Notes: generated by a model from the letters alone, not told the origin. A DNA stretch of 64,000 bases from Pseudomonadota bacterium (GCA_029779535.1 JAKPAG010000054.1:52979-116978), one strand, 5' to 3'. Shown: positions 35,165-44,227, numbered from the stretch's first letter. Numbers and translations: made by a program.

Positions 35165-36028
35165 ATGATGAAGCTTGCCCTGCTGCCTGCCCTCGCCGCG
35201 CTGTTTTCCGCTTTTCCGGCAATGGCCGAGGAGATCGGCGAATGCCGATTCGACCGCGACACGCTGTCCTTTGCCGGCAGCCCGTTGGAACAGGCCGGCT
35301 GCCTGCTGCGAAAGGTCAAGCTGCTGGGCGAAAAGGAAGCGCAGCCCCTGCCCCCGGTGATCCGCACGTTGCTGGAAGGCGAAACAGCGCCCACGGCCAC
35401 GATGAAGGAAGCCGCGCTGGCGGCCTTTCCCCAGCCCTACCAGGACTATGCCCGGCAATATGCCGATGCGGCGATCAGCCAGACCGAAGCCGGGCTGCCC
35501 GCGCGCTATTTCGTGATCCACGACACCAGCGACCCGTTCTACAAGGACGCGCCGTTCCCCAAGCGGCTCGACACCGACCTGCGCGTCAACAGCTTCACCA
35601 GCTACATGGACGGCACTTTCGCCAAGTCGCCAGTGGCGCACATCTTCCTCAACCGGGTCGGGCAGATCTGGGCGGGGCACGAATTCCAGGAAGGCTGGCG
35701 CGCGACCAAGCTGGAAAGCCGGGTGGTCGGCTCCGCCGCGCGCGGGCGCTTCGTCCATGTCGAAACAGTCCAGCCGCGCCGTTTCCTGCCCGGCGCGACC
35801 AGTCGGGGCTATACCCAGGGGCCGAAGCCGGGGTTCAGCAAGGCGCAGTACCGGATGCTGGCTGCGCTTTATGTCTACAGCAGCGCGCGCGCCGGGCAGT
35901 GGCTGATTCCGGGTTTCCACGCCACGGTCGACGCCGGCATTCCCGACGCCCACGACGATCCGCAGAATTTCGAGCTGAAGGCCTTCGCGCGCGAACTGGA
36001 AAGGCTGGTCAAGCAGCCGAAGGGCTAA
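35165..36028 (+). CDS. Secreted Amidase_2-like hypothetical protein
   Basis: 287 residues. Signal peptide [21 protein letters not shown]. The mature part carries [29 protein letters not shown], a central [10 protein letters not shown] and a C-terminal [21 protein letters not shown]. This order resembles the zinc amidase (Amidase_2 / PGRP) pattern of a His in the first strand, a disclosed HY-like second strand and a late H...DP motif. I infer a divergent N-acetylmuramoyl-L-alanine amidase-like fold, not proven activity. It is transcribed opposite to trmD and rimM and interrupts that operon; its stop shares bases with the stop of the convergent small membrane gene (CTAA at 36025-36028). Confidence 0.6.
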   Translation: MMKLALLPALAALFSAFPAMAEEIGECRFDRDTLSFAGSPLEQAGCLLRKVKLLGEKEAQPLPPVIRTLLEGETAPTATMKEAALAAFPQPYQDYARQYADAAISQTEAGLPARYFVIHDTSDPFYKDAPFPKRLDTDLRVNSFTSYMDGTFAKSPVAHIFLNRVGQIWAGHEFQEGWRATKLESRVVGSAARGRFVHVETVQPRRFLPGATSRGYTQGPKPGFSKAQYRMLAALYVYSSARAGQWLIPGFHATVDAGIPDAHDDPQNFELKAFARELERLVKQPKG

Positions 36029-36354
36029 TCGAAGGTGCCGTTCAGCGGCGGCCGCGCAACCTGCTTTCGCCGGCCGATCCACAGCGCCACCGGCAGCCCG
36101 ACCAGCGCAGCCATCAGCAGCGCCAGCACCAGCAGCGCCACCGTCGGCACCACTGGCCCGACGCCGCCATCGTTGCCCGACAGGACAGAGGCGATTGGCA
36201 GGATCACCGGCACCAGTCCGGCGCCGGCGGCCGCCGCCACGCTGCGGCGGCGCAGCGACCAGCCCGGCTTGCGGATTGCCAGAATGCCAGACAGGCCGGC
36301 CGCTATCGCTGCCGGAATGGCGATGAAGAACACCAGGATCAGCAGGATAGCCAT
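36025..36354 (-). CDS. Small inner-membrane hypothetical protein
   Basis: 109 residues from the ATG at 36354. Three hydrophobic segments: AILLILVFFIAIPAAIAAGL, VAAAAGAGLVPVILPIASVL and VPTVALLVLALLMAALVGLPV, then a basic C terminus. It begins 11 bases after the rimM stop on the same strand, so it is probably cotranscribed with ffh-rpsP-rimM. No known family recognised. Confidence 0.6.
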   Translation of the reverse strand: MAILLILVFFIAIPAAIAAGLSGILAIRKPGWSLRRRSVAAAAGAGLVPVILPIASVLSGNDGGVGPVVPTVALLVLALLMAALVGLPVALWIGRRKQVARPPLNGTFD

Positions 36355-36365
36355 GAACCTGGCCC

Positions 36366-36878
36366 TCAATCCTCGGCCGCAAAGGCAGCGCTGATGACCA
36401 GGCGTTCGGCGCTCCATTCGGGCACGGCGCTGTCGCGCATCGGCACCATGAAGCGCTTGCCCGGCTTGCCGTCTTCCCCGGCGGGGCGCTGGATTTCGAG
36501 CACGTCGCCCGCGCCGAAATTGTCGACCGCGACGCAGGCGCCCAATGCCTCGCCCGTGTCGGACACGGCGGGCAGGCCGATCAGGTCGGCATGGTAATAT
36601 TCGCCCGCGCCCAGCGGCGGCAGCGCGCTGCGCGGGACAGTCAGCGTCGTGCCGCGCAGCTTTTCCGCCGCCGTGCGGTCAGTCACTTCGGCAAAGCGGG
36701 CAATCGCCCCGCCCTTGCCGTCGTCGCGCAGCTTGGTCAGCGTCAGGCTGGAATCGTTGAAGGCGCGGAACCGCCGGAGCGATTCCACGCCTTCACCGAA
36801 CAGCTTGAGCCGAACCTCGCCCGTCACCCCATGCGCGCCGGTGACGGCGGCCATGGTGACGGGGCGGTCCGCAGCCAA
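36366..36878 (-). CDS. rimM: Ribosome maturation factor RimM
   Basis: 170 residues. It assists 30S head assembly near S19. The first beta-strand contains VTMAAVTGAHGVTGEVRLKL and the PRC-barrel half has EYYHADLIGLPAV, LEIQRP and FMVPM. The start is a TTG three bases after the rpsP stop, with GAAGG before it. The first ATG is eight codons later and would remove part of the first strand, so TTG is preferred. Confidence 0.93.
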   Translation of the reverse strand: MAADRPVTMAAVTGAHGVTGEVRLKLFGEGVESLRRFRAFNDSSLTLTKLRDDGKGGAIARFAEVTDRTAAEKLRGTTLTVPRSALPPLGAGEYYHADLIGLPAVSDTGEALGACVAVDNFGAGDVLEIQRPAGEDGKPGKRFMVPMRDSAVPEWSAERLVISAAFAAED

Positions 36879-36881
36879 GGC

Positions 36882-37334
36882 TTAGCCTTCAGCCTGGGCT
36901 TCGCCGACTTCGGCAGCCGGAGCTTCCTCGGCAGCAGCTTCTTCCGCGGCCGGAGCGGCAGCTTCTTCAGCAGCAGCCTTGGCGGCTTCTTCGGCTTCAG
37001 CCAGCTTGGCGGCCTTGTCTTCAGCGCGGTCCTTGGCCTTCTGGCCCGGCTCACCCTTCTTCGGGTTCAGGGTCGCGGCGCGTTCCTTGATCCCGGCCTT
37101 GTCGAGCATGCGGGCAACGCGGTCGGTCGGCTGGGCACCAACGCCGATCCAATAACGCACGCGGTCTTCGACCAGGCGCACGCGGTTGGCATCGTCCTTG
37201 GCCAGCAGCGGGTTATAGGTGCCGACCTGTTCCAGGTACTTGCCGTCGCGCGGGGCGCGGCTGTTGGAAACGACGATCTTGTAGTACGGACGCTTCTTCG
37301 AACCGCCGCGCGAAAGACGCATGGAAACAGACAT
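36882..37334 (-). CDS. rpsP: 30S ribosomal protein S16
   Basis: 150 residues. [37 protein letters not shown] and [15 protein letters not shown] are canonical. A C-terminal extension of about 60 residues rich in Ala, Glu and Lys follows, as in many alphaproteobacterial S16 proteins. It lies between ffh (36 bases upstream) and rimM (3 bases downstream). Confidence 0.97.
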   Translation of the reverse strand: MSVSMRLSRGGSKKRPYYKIVVSNSRAPRDGKYLEQVGTYNPLLAKDDANRVRLVEDRVRYWIGVGAQPTDRVARMLDKAGIKERAATLNPKKGEPGQKAKDRAEDKAAKLAEAEEAAKAAAEEAAAPAAEEAAAEEAPAAEVGEAQAEG

Positions 37335-37370
37335 TTGAACTACCTTTCTATCAAATCGAAATAACTGAAA

Positions 37371-38819
37371 TCACTTCTTGAGCAGGTCCCCGATGTTGCC
37401 GGGCAGCGATCCACCCCCCAGCCCCGGCAGGCTGCCGCCCTGGCCGCCGCCCAGCCCCGGCATGGCCGCACCCAGCCCGCCCTTGCCGAACAGCTTGGCC
37501 AGGCCGCCAAGGCCACCCATCTTCTTGATCTGCTTCATCGCGCGCTCCATTTCCTGGTGCATCTTGATGAGCTTGTTGACGTCCTGAACCTGCACGCCCG
37601 AACCGTTGGCAATGCGAATCTTGCGCTTGGCGTTGAGCAGTTCCGGCTTGGCGCGTTCCTTGGGGGTCATCGACCCGATGATCGCGTCCATGCGCAGCAG
37701 CACCCGGTCATCCATGCCCGACTGCTGCATCGCCGCCTTGGCCTTCTTCATCCCCGGCAGCATGCCCGCCAGCGCGCCCAGCCCGCCCATCGACTGCATC
37801 TGGCGCAGCTGGGTGCGCAGGTCGTTCATGTCGAACTGACCCTTGGCCATGCGCTCGGCCATGCGCTCGGCTTCTTCCTGCTCGATCGCCTGTGCCGCCT
37901 TTTCGACGATCGAGACGATGTCGCCCATGCCGAGGATGCGGCTGGCGACGCGGGCCGGCTGGAACACTTCCAGCGCATCGAGCTTTTCGCCGGTGCCCGC
38001 GAACTTGATCGGCTTGCCGGTGACGTGGCGCATCGACAGCGCCGCGCCGCCGCGCGCATCGCCGTCCATCCGGGTCAGGATCACGCCGGTCAGGTCAACC
38101 TGGCCGGTAAAGGCCTGGGCGACGTTGACCGCGTCCTGGCCGGTCAGCGAATCGACCACCAGCAGCGTTTCGCGCGGAGAAGTGGTCGCCGCGACCGCCT
38201 TCATCTCGTCCATCAGCTGGCTGTCGACGTGGAGGCGGCCCGCGGTGTCGAGCAGCAGCACGTCGACCGCCTGCAGCTTGGCCGCCTGCATCGCGCGGGC
38301 GGCAATATCGACCGGCATCTGGCCCGCGACGATCGGCAGGGTCGCCACTTCGACCTGCTCGCCCAGCACCTTCAGCTGTTCCTGGGCTGCCGGGCGATTG
38401 ACGTCGAGCGACGCCATCATCACCTTCTTGCCCTGCTTTTCCTTGAGCAGCTTGGCCAGCTTGGCGGTGCTGGTGGTCTTGCCCGAACCCTGCAGGCCGA
38501 CCATCATGATCACCACCGGCGGGGTGGCGGCAAGGTCCAGCCCGGGCACTTCGGTGCCGCCCAGCATGTCGACCAGGGCGTCATTGACAACCTTGACCAC
38601 CTGCTGGCCCGGGGTGACCGACTTCAGGACTTCAACGCCGACGGCCTTTTCGGTTACATCGTCGATGAAGCGGCGGACCACCGGCAGCGCGACGTCGGCT
38701 TCGAGCAGCGCGATTCGCACTTCGCGCATCGCATCGCGGACGTCCTGTTCCTTGAGCGCGCCACGGCCCCGCAGGCGGTCGAAGACATTGCCCAACCGGT
38801 CTGACAGTGCGTCGAACAT
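37371..38819 (-). CDS. ffh: Signal recognition particle protein Ffh
   Basis: 482 residues. SRP GTPase that targets inner-membrane proteins. N domain, then G domain with GLQGSGKTTSTAKLA, DTAGRLH, TRMDGDARGGAALS, and the methionine-rich M domain (GMLPGMKKAKAAM, MDAIIGSMTPKERAKPELL), ending in a Gly/Leu-rich tail. First gene of ffh-rpsP-rimM. A terminator for the upstream tRNA-Ala lies just before it. Confidence 0.98.
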   Translation of the reverse strand: MFDALSDRLGNVFDRLRGRGALKEQDVRDAMREVRIALLEADVALPVVRRFIDDVTEKAVGVEVLKSVTPGQQVVKVVNDALVDMLGGTEVPGLDLAATPPVVIMMVGLQGSGKTTSTAKLAKLLKEKQGKKVMMASLDVNRPAAQEQLKVLGEQVEVATLPIVAGQMPVDIAARAMQAAKLQAVDVLLLDTAGRLHVDSQLMDEMKAVAATTSPRETLLVVDSLTGQDAVNVAQAFTGQVDLTGVILTRMDGDARGGAALSMRHVTGKPIKFAGTGEKLDALEVFQPARVASRILGMGDIVSIVEKAAQAIEQEEAERMAERMAKGQFDMNDLRTQLRQMQSMGGLGALAGMLPGMKKAKAAMQQSGMDDRVLLRMDAIIGSMTPKERAKPELLNAKRKIRIANGSGVQVQDVNKLIKMHQEMERAMKQIKKMGGLGGLAKLFGKGGLGAAMPGLGGGQGGSLPGLGGGSLPGNIGDLLKK

Positions 38820-38844
38820 TCGCTCACGTACTCCACATCAACGC

Positions 38845-38881
38845 GAAAAAAGCCGGTGGGCGAAACCTCGCCGACCAGCTT
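38845..38881 (-). terminator. Rho-independent terminator after tRNA-Ala
   Basis: On the minus strand a 14-base stem (38868-38881 with 38850-38863, one C-C mismatch and one G-T pair), GGTT loop, then a run of T (38846-38851 as A on the plus strand). It lies 25 bases downstream of the tRNA and about 26 bases upstream of the ffh start. Confidence 0.85.
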
Positions 38882-38905
38882 GCCGCTAGAACTCTGTTTG
38901 GTGAA

Positions 38906-38981
38906 TGGTGGAGCCTAGCGGGATCGAACCGCTGACCTCCTGCATGCCATGCAGGCGCTCTCCCAGCTGAGCTAAGGCCCC
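38906..38981 (-). tRNA. tRNA-Ala (anticodon GGC)
   Basis: 76 nucleotides including an encoded CCA. On the minus strand it starts GGGGCCTTAGCTCAG; anticodon stem-loop CCTGC-ATGGCAT-GCAGG with GGC at positions 34-36; T arm AGCGG-TTCGATC-CCGCT; acceptor closes with AGGCTCC, then A and CCA. All four stems pair. A TTGACC box lies upstream on the minus strand (complement at 39013-39018), with a poor -10. Expressed as a single-gene unit with its own terminator. Confidence 0.97.
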
Positions 38982-39039
38982 GTACCATTCATCCGACCGG
39001 CTCTGGAAATCCGGTCAATGCCCCCGGTGTCTCGCCGGG

Positions 39040-39063
39040 AGGCCGCCCCTCTAGTGGCGGCCT
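39040..39063. terminator. Hairpin downstream of the FYDLGK protein gene
   Basis: AGGCCGCC at 39040-39047 pairs with GGCGGCCT at 39056-39063 around an 8-base loop. It lies between the stop of the minus-strand gene at 39091 and the tRNA promoter. No T run follows on the minus strand. Confidence 0.35.
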
Positions 39064-39090
39064 TCCAGCTTGGCAAGAGGGTTTTTTACG

Positions 39091-39411
39091 TCAAACGTCG
39101 TCAGTGTCGCCATCGCCGTCGATACCGACGCCCAGGTCGTCATCGCCGCCCAGATCAACGTCGTTATCCGGCGAATCGCCGTCCTCGTCGATGTCCAGAT
39201 CGGCATCGGCCAGATCGACGTCAGCGCCTTCTTCGACCTTGTCCTTCTGGATTTCCTCATAGGGAATCGGCTGCTTCGACTTGAGCACCGGCTCGGGATG
39301 CCAGGCATAGCCGCATTCGATGCAGGTGACCGGGTCGTCCTTGCCCAGATCGTAGAAGCGGGTGCCGCACTTCGGGCAGCCGTGCTTGGCGCCCCATTCA
39401 GGCTTGACCAT
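39091..39411 (-). CDS. TIGR02300-type zinc-ribbon protein (FYDLGK)
   Basis: 106 residues. N-terminal zinc ribbon CPKCGTRFYDLGKDDPVTCIECGY, a signature seen in a small family conserved across alphaproteobacteria, followed by a linker and a very acidic C terminus (D/E/G-rich, about 45 residues). GAGGA lies before the ATG at 39411. Function unknown; the ribbon plus acidic tail would suit a protein- or RNA polymerase-binding factor, which is inference. Divergent from aroA. Confidence 0.85.
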   Translation of the reverse strand: MVKPEWGAKHGCPKCGTRFYDLGKDDPVTCIECGYAWHPEPVLKSKQPIPYEEIQKDKVEEGADVDLADADLDIDEDGDSPDNDVDLGGDDDLGVGIDGDGDTDDV

Positions 39412-39572
39412 ACAATTCCTCACTTGCGCCGCCCGGCCGGGCGGCGAATTTGGCTTAATACGTATTGGGAGGCTGATGCGCCAGTCCCAGCGCGGAGCGC
39501 GCCTTGCCATAGCCCGCGCCCGCTGTCAAAAGCCGCGCGCATTTCCCGCTCCCTGTTGCGAAAGCCCGCCTC

Positions 39573-40913
39573 TTGTCCTCTGCCGATCCTGCCCAGATGC
39601 GCCCTCGCCGCTTCCTGCCCAGCGCCCCGCTGAAGGGCCGGATCCGTGTGCCGGGCGACAAGTCGATCAGCCACCGCTCGATCATGCTGGGCGCGCTGGC
39701 GGTGGGCGAAACGCGGGTCACTGGCCTGCTCGAAGGCGAAGACGTGCTCTCCACCGCCGCCGCGATGCGGGCGATGGGCGCGCAGGTTGAACGGCTGGGC
39801 GAAGGCAGCTGGTCGGTCCACGGGGTCGGCGTCGGCGCCCTGCTCCAGCCGCAGGCCGCGCTCGACATGGGCAATTCGGGCACTTCCACCCGCCTGCTGA
39901 TGGGACTGGTTGCCAGCCACCCGATCACCGCCAGTTTCATCGGCGATGCCAGCCTGTCGAAGCGGCCGATGGGCCGGGTGATCGAACCGCTGAGCCGCAT
40001 GGGCGCGCAGTTCACCGCCAGCCCGGGCGACCGGTTGCCTTTGATGCTGCGCGGCGCCCAACCCGCCGTGCCGATCGAATACCGCCTGCCGGTGGCCAGC
40101 GCCCAGGTAAAGAGCGCGGTGCTGCTGGCCGGTCTGAACACACCGGGCGTGACCACGGTGATCGAACCCATCCCCACCCGCGACCATTCCGAACGGATGC
40201 TGCGCGGCTTCGGCGCGCAGCTGGACGTGGAAATTGAGGTTGATGGCACCCGCGTGATCCGCATTCGCGGCGAAGCGGAACTGAGGCCGCAGGTGATCGA
40301 CGTGCCGGGCGATCCCTCCTCCGCCGCGTTCTTCATCGTCGCCGCGCTGGTGGTACCGGGTAGTGAGTTGCTGATCGAGAATGTCGGGCTGAACCCCACC
40401 CGCGCCGGACTGGTCGAAGTGCTGCAGCAGATGGGCGGCGACATCACCTTGCGCAACGCGCGCGAAGTAGGCGGCGAGCCGGTGGCCGACCTGCTGGTGA
40501 AACATTCCGCGCTTCGCGGCATAGCGGTCGATCCAGCGATTGCCCCAAGCATGATCGACGAATTCCCCGCGCTGTTCGTTGCCGCGGCCCTGGCCGAAGG
40601 AACCACGGTGACCACCGGCCTCGACGAGCTGCGCGTCAAGGAAAGCGACCGCCTGGCGGTGATGGCCGCCGCGCTGTCCGCTGCCGGCGCGCGGGTGAGC
40701 GAGCAGGAGGACGGACTGACGATCGAGGGCACCGGGGGCGAACCGCTGCCCGGCACGGCCGGCGCGATCGCCACGCATCTCGACCACCGCATCGCCATGT
40801 CGATGGCGGTTGCGGGCCTTGCCAGCAGGGCCGGGGTCGAAGTGGACGACACGCGCCCCATCGCCACCAGCTTCCCGGTGTTCGAAGCCATGCTCGACGG
40901 GCTGGCGGGATGA
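39573..40913 (+). CDS. aroA: 3-phosphoshikimate 1-carboxyvinyltransferase (EPSP synthase, class II-like)
   Basis: 446 residues from TTG, or 438 from the ATG at 39597; neither has a good Shine-Dalgarno. Shikimate pathway step 6. [98 protein letters not shown] and [11 protein letters not shown] follow the Agrobacterium CP4-type (class II) pattern. The stop overlaps the next ATG (40910-40913), and cmk follows after that, so aroA, the small membrane gene and cmk form one coupled unit. Confidence 0.94.
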   Translation: MSSADPAQMRPRRFLPSAPLKGRIRVPGDKSISHRSIMLGALAVGETRVTGLLEGEDVLSTAAAMRAMGAQVERLGEGSWSVHGVGVGALLQPQAALDMGNSGTSTRLLMGLVASHPITASFIGDASLSKRPMGRVIEPLSRMGAQFTASPGDRLPLMLRGAQPAVPIEYRLPVASAQVKSAVLLAGLNTPGVTTVIEPIPTRDHSERMLRGFGAQLDVEIEVDGTRVIRIRGEAELRPQVIDVPGDPSSAAFFIVAALVVPGSELLIENVGLNPTRAGLVEVLQQMGGDITLRNAREVGGEPVADLLVKHSALRGIAVDPAIAPSMIDEFPALFVAAALAEGTTVTTGLDELRVKESDRLAVMAAALSAAGARVSEQEDGLTIEGTGGEPLPGTAGAIATHLDHRIAMSMAVAGLASRAGVEVDDTRPIATSFPVFEAMLDGLAG

Positions 40914-41164
40914 ACGAGACTTTCGCCAATGCCTGCGGCTTCGTGGGCATGGCCTGCATCATCTTTGCCTATGGCTATGCCACCCAGGCCCGGCAGCCCA
41001 ACCCGTTCGTCCAGCACGGCGTCAACCTTGCCGGGGCGGCGCTGCTGACCGTGTCGCTGCTGGTGAACACCAACCTGGCTTCACTGACGCTGGAAGGGTT
41101 CTGGGCGGCCATCGCCATCTGGGGCCTGGCCAAGGCGTTTCGCGAACGCAGGAGCAAGCCATGA
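40910..41164 (+). CDS. Small membrane hypothetical protein
   Basis: 84 residues with two or three helices ([50 protein letters not shown]). The ATG overlaps the aroA stop, and its own stop overlaps the cmk start, so it is translated between two core enzymes. It resembles small uncharacterised membrane proteins seen next to aroA in related genomes; function unknown. Confidence 0.75.
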   Translation: MNETFANACGFVGMACIIFAYGYATQARQPNPFVQHGVNLAGAALLTVSLLVNTNLASLTLEGFWAAIAIWGLAKAFRERRSKP

Positions 41165-41790
41165 TCATCGCCGTCGACGGCCCGACCGCTTCCGGCAAGG
41201 GCACCATTGCCAAGGCGCTGGCCGCGCATTTCGGCCTGCCGCATCTCGATACCGGGCTGCTCTATCGCGCGGTCGGGCGGCAGGTCAGCCTGAACGGCGG
41301 CAATCCCGACGATCCGGCCGACGCTCTGGCCGCCTGCGGCTTTCCCGATGGCCTGCTGGACGATCCCGAGCTGCGCAGCGAGGCCAGCGGCGGCCTGGCC
41401 AGCCGCGTCTCGGTCCATCCCGCCGTGCGCCAGGCGCTGTATGAGCGCCAGCGCGCCTTTGCCCTGCAACCGGGCGGCGCGGTGCTGGACGGGCGCGACA
41501 TCGGCACGGTGATCGCGCCCGAGGCTGACGCCAAGCTGTTCGTCATCGCCAGCGTGCCCGCCCGGGCGGAACGCCGGTTCAAGGAAATGCAGGCCCAGGG
41601 CCGCGACGTCGCCCTCGCCGAGATCGCCGCAGACCTCGAGGCGCGCGACCAGCGCGACCGCACCCGCGCCGAAGCCCCGCTGGTCGCGGCAAGCGACGCG
41701 GTGCTGCTCGACACCAGCGAGCTGGGCAAGGACGAGGCGATCGCCGCCGCGATCCGGATCGTCAGCGAACAGGCCGCCGCGCGGCGCTGA
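41161..41790 (+). CDS. cmk: Cytidylate kinase
   Basis: 209 residues. It phosphorylates CMP and dCMP. P-loop IAVDGPTASGKGTIAK at the N terminus, LDTGLLYRAVG, VLDGRDIGTVI and LEARDQRDRTRAEAPL are diagnostic. The start overlaps the preceding stop (ATGA). It is near rpsA as in many bacteria, but a cytochrome c gene separates them. Confidence 0.96.
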   Translation: MIIAVDGPTASGKGTIAKALAAHFGLPHLDTGLLYRAVGRQVSLNGGNPDDPADALAACGFPDGLLDDPELRSEASGGLASRVSVHPAVRQALYERQRAFALQPGGAVLDGRDIGTVIAPEADAKLFVIASVPARAERRFKEMQAQGRDVALAEIAADLEARDQRDRTRAEAPLVAASDAVLLDTSELGKDEAIAAAIRIVSEQAAARR

Positions 41791-41830
41791 AACGTTGCGG
41801 CGGGTGTGGCGGGGCTGCTAGGGACCGGGC

Positions 41831-42211
41831 ATGACCCGTCCCCTGCTGCTCGCCGCGCTGACCATCACCCTCGCCCTGCCCGCCGCGGTTGACGCGGGGC
41901 CGCGCCCGGCCAGGAGCAAGGCGACCGCTGCCGCGGCGGTGCGGATCAAGCGCGGGCTGGCCTTTGCCGAGCAGCGCTGCGCCGCCTGCCACGGGGTCAC
42001 CCGCAACAGTTCCTCGCCCAATCCCGAAAGCCCGACGTTCGAGGACATCGCCAACCGTTCCGGCCTGACCAGCACGACGCTGCGCCAGTTTCTGCGCGAT
42101 TCGCACAACTATCCCGAAGCGATGGACTTCAAAGTGGAGCGCGAACGGATCCGCGACTTGGCGGACTATATCGTCACCCTGCGTCGGACGGATTACAAGC
42201 CGACGATCTGA
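41831..42211 (+). CDS. Small periplasmic cytochrome c
   Basis: 126 residues. Signal peptide MTRPLLLAALTITLALPAAVDA. Haem attachment C50-A-A-C53-H54 and a likely axial Met98 in YPEAMDFKV; a short class I fold. It would carry electrons in the periplasm, but no partner enzyme is adjacent. It sits between cmk and rpsA with 40 and 250 bases of spacer. Confidence 0.85.
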   Translation: MTRPLLLAALTITLALPAAVDAGPRPARSKATAAAAVRIKRGLAFAEQRCAACHGVTRNSSSPNPESPTFEDIANRSGLTSTTLRQFLRDSHNYPEAMDFKVERERIRDLADYIVTLRRTDYKPTI

Positions 42212-42245
42212 GCACCCGGCCCGGCGCGGGACGCGGGCATTTCCC

Positions 42246-42461
42246 TTGCTTTTGCGCCCCCCTTCCCCTAGGGGCCGCCGGTCCGTGCGGGGGTCTGCCC
42301 TCATGCGGATGCTGCGGACGGCATGGGGCCGCCGTGGCGGTTCGGCCCTTTTGGCCCGCTTAAAACCTTCCCTGCCCGGGAGGGCGGCAATGGTGCCGCA
42401 GCGGAGGAAAGACCGGCGGAAACAACCGCCTGGCCGGGAAAAACGTTGAAGGAACATAGCT
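42246..42461 (+). promoter_or_regulatory. Leader region of rpsA with two hairpins
   Basis: A weak promoter-like pair TTGCTT (42246-42251), 17 bases, TAGGGG (42269-42274). Two perfect hairpins follow close to the ribosome binding site: GCGGCA/TGCCGC at 42384-42399 and GGCGG/CCGCC at 42415-42430. The Shine-Dalgarno GAAGGAAC is at about 42447-42454. S1 is known to repress its own mRNA in E. coli, so a structured leader is plausible. Confidence 0.4.
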
Positions 42462-44162
42462 ATGGCTAGCAATCCCACGCGCGACCAGTTTGCCGCGCTG
42501 CTGGAAGAATCGCTCGGCGGCGCCGATGCGGGCGGCTTTGAAGGCCGCGTTGTAAAGGGCACCATCACCGCGATCGAAAACGACAAGGCGGTGATCGACG
42601 TCGGCCTCAAGAGCGAAGGCCGCGTTGCTCTCAAGGAATTCGCGATGGCCGGCCAGCCCCACGGGCTGAAGGTTGGCGATGAAGTCGAAGTTTACGTCGA
42701 CCGCGTCGAAAATTCCGAAGGCGAAGCGATGCTGTCGCGCGACCGCGCGCGCCGCGAAGCCGCCTGGGACAAGCTCGAAAACGAATTTGGCGAAGGCAAG
42801 CGCGTCGAAGGCGTGATCTTCGGCCGCGTCAAGGGCGGCTTCACCGTCGACCTCGACGGCGCCGTGGCCTTCCTGCCCGGCTCGCAGGTCGATATCCGCC
42901 CCGTGCGCGACGTGCAGCCGCTGATGGACGTGCCGCAGCCGTTCCAGATCCTCAAGATGGATCGCCGCCGTGGCAACATCGTCGTCTCGCGCCGTGCGGT
43001 GCTGGAAGAAACCCGCGCCGAACAGCGCAGCGGCCTGATCCAGAACCTGTCGGAAGGCCAGATCATCGACGGCGTCGTCAAGAACATCACCGACTACGGT
43101 GCGTTCGTTGACCTCGGCGGCATCGACGGCCTGCTCCACGTCACCGACATGAGCTACAAGCGGGTCAACCACCCGAACGAAGTCATCAACATCGGTGACA
43201 CCGTCAAGGTCCAGATCATCCGCATCAACCAGGACACCCAGCGCATCAGCCTGGGCATGAAGCAGCTGGAAAGCGATCCGTGGGAAGGCGTCGCCGCCAA
43301 GTACCCGGTCGGTGCGAAGCTGCGCGGCACCGTCACCAACATCACCGAATACGGCGCCTTCGTCGAACTGGAAGCGGGCATCGAAGGCCTGGTCCACGTT
43401 TCGGAAATGTCCTGGACCAAGAAGAACGTCCACCCCGGCAAGATCGTTTCGACCTCGCAGGAAGTCGACGTCATGGTGCTGGAAGTCGATAGCGACAAGC
43501 GCCGCATCAGCCTCGGCCTCAAGCAGGCCCAGCAGAACCCCTGGGAAGCCTTTGCCGAGAAGCACCCGGTTGGTTCGGTCGTGGAAGGCGAAGTCAAGAA
43601 CGCGACCGAATTCGGCCTGTTCATCGGCCTCGATGGCGACGTCGACGGCATGGTCCACATGTCGGACATCGCCTGGGGCATCTCGGGCGAAGACGCGCTG
43701 GCGCTGCACCGCAAGGGCGAGCAGGTTTCGGCCATCGTGCTTGACGTCGATGTCGACAAGGAACGCATCAGCCTGGGCATGAAGCAGCTTGAAAAGGGCG
43801 CTCCGGCGGCCGGCGTCGCTTCGGGCAGCTCGCTGCGCAAGAACGAAGTCGTCACCGTCACCGTGCTCGAAGTGCGCGACGGCGGCCTCGAAGTGCAGGC
43901 TGGCGAAGATGGGGCCACGGGCTTCATCAAGCGTTCGGACCTGGGCCGCGACCGCGACGAACAGCGTCCCGACCGCTTCCAGGTCGGCCAGAAGCTGGAC
44001 GCCATGGTCATCGGCTTCGATCGTTCGAAGAAGCCGAACTTCTCGGTCAAGGCGCGTCAGCTGGCCGAGGAAAAGGAAGCCGTGGAACAATACGGCTCGT
44101 CGGATGCCGGCGCTTCGCTGGGCGACATCCTGGGCGCCGCGCTGAAGGCCAAGAAGGACTAA
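42462..44162 (+). CDS. rpsA: 30S ribosomal protein S1
   Basis: 566 residues, the usual length. Six S1 (OB-fold) repeats: the first around GRVVKGTITAIENDKAVIDV, then GVIFGRVKGGFTVDL, GVVKNITDYGAFVDLGGIDG, GTVTNITEYGAFVELEAGIEG, GEVKNATEFGLFIGLDGDVDG and VTVTVLEVRDGGLEVQ. The signature RRGNIVVSRRAVLEE is present. It unfolds and binds mRNA on the ribosome. A clear terminator follows. Confidence 0.98.
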   Translation: MASNPTRDQFAALLEESLGGADAGGFEGRVVKGTITAIENDKAVIDVGLKSEGRVALKEFAMAGQPHGLKVGDEVEVYVDRVENSEGEAMLSRDRARREAAWDKLENEFGEGKRVEGVIFGRVKGGFTVDLDGAVAFLPGSQVDIRPVRDVQPLMDVPQPFQILKMDRRRGNIVVSRRAVLEETRAEQRSGLIQNLSEGQIIDGVVKNITDYGAFVDLGGIDGLLHVTDMSYKRVNHPNEVINIGDTVKVQIIRINQDTQRISLGMKQLESDPWEGVAAKYPVGAKLRGTVTNITEYGAFVELEAGIEGLVHVSEMSWTKKNVHPGKIVSTSQEVDVMVLEVDSDKRRISLGLKQAQQNPWEAFAEKHPVGSVVEGEVKNATEFGLFIGLDGDVDGMVHMSDIAWGISGEDALALHRKGEQVSAIVLDVDVDKERISLGMKQLEKGAPAAGVASGSSLRKNEVVTVTVLEVRDGGLEVQAGEDGATGFIKRSDLGRDRDEQRPDRFQVGQKLDAMVIGFDRSKKPNFSVKARQLAEEKEAVEQYGSSDAGASLGDILGAALKAKKD

Positions 44163-44190
44163 GTCCGACTTCCCGCCATCAGGCAGACAA

Positions 44191-44227
44191 AGGCCCGTCC
44201 GGAGCGATCCGGGCGGGCTTTTGCTTT
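44191..44227 (+). terminator. Rho-independent terminator after rpsA
   Basis: Ten-base stem (44193-44202 with 44209-44218, one G-T pair), loop AGCGAT, followed by TTTTGCTTT. Confidence 0.9.

Noticed and set aside
38906..38981. tRNA-Ala as an integration site for a mobile element
   Set aside because: No integrase, no direct repeat of the tRNA 3' end found nearby, and both flanks are core genes.
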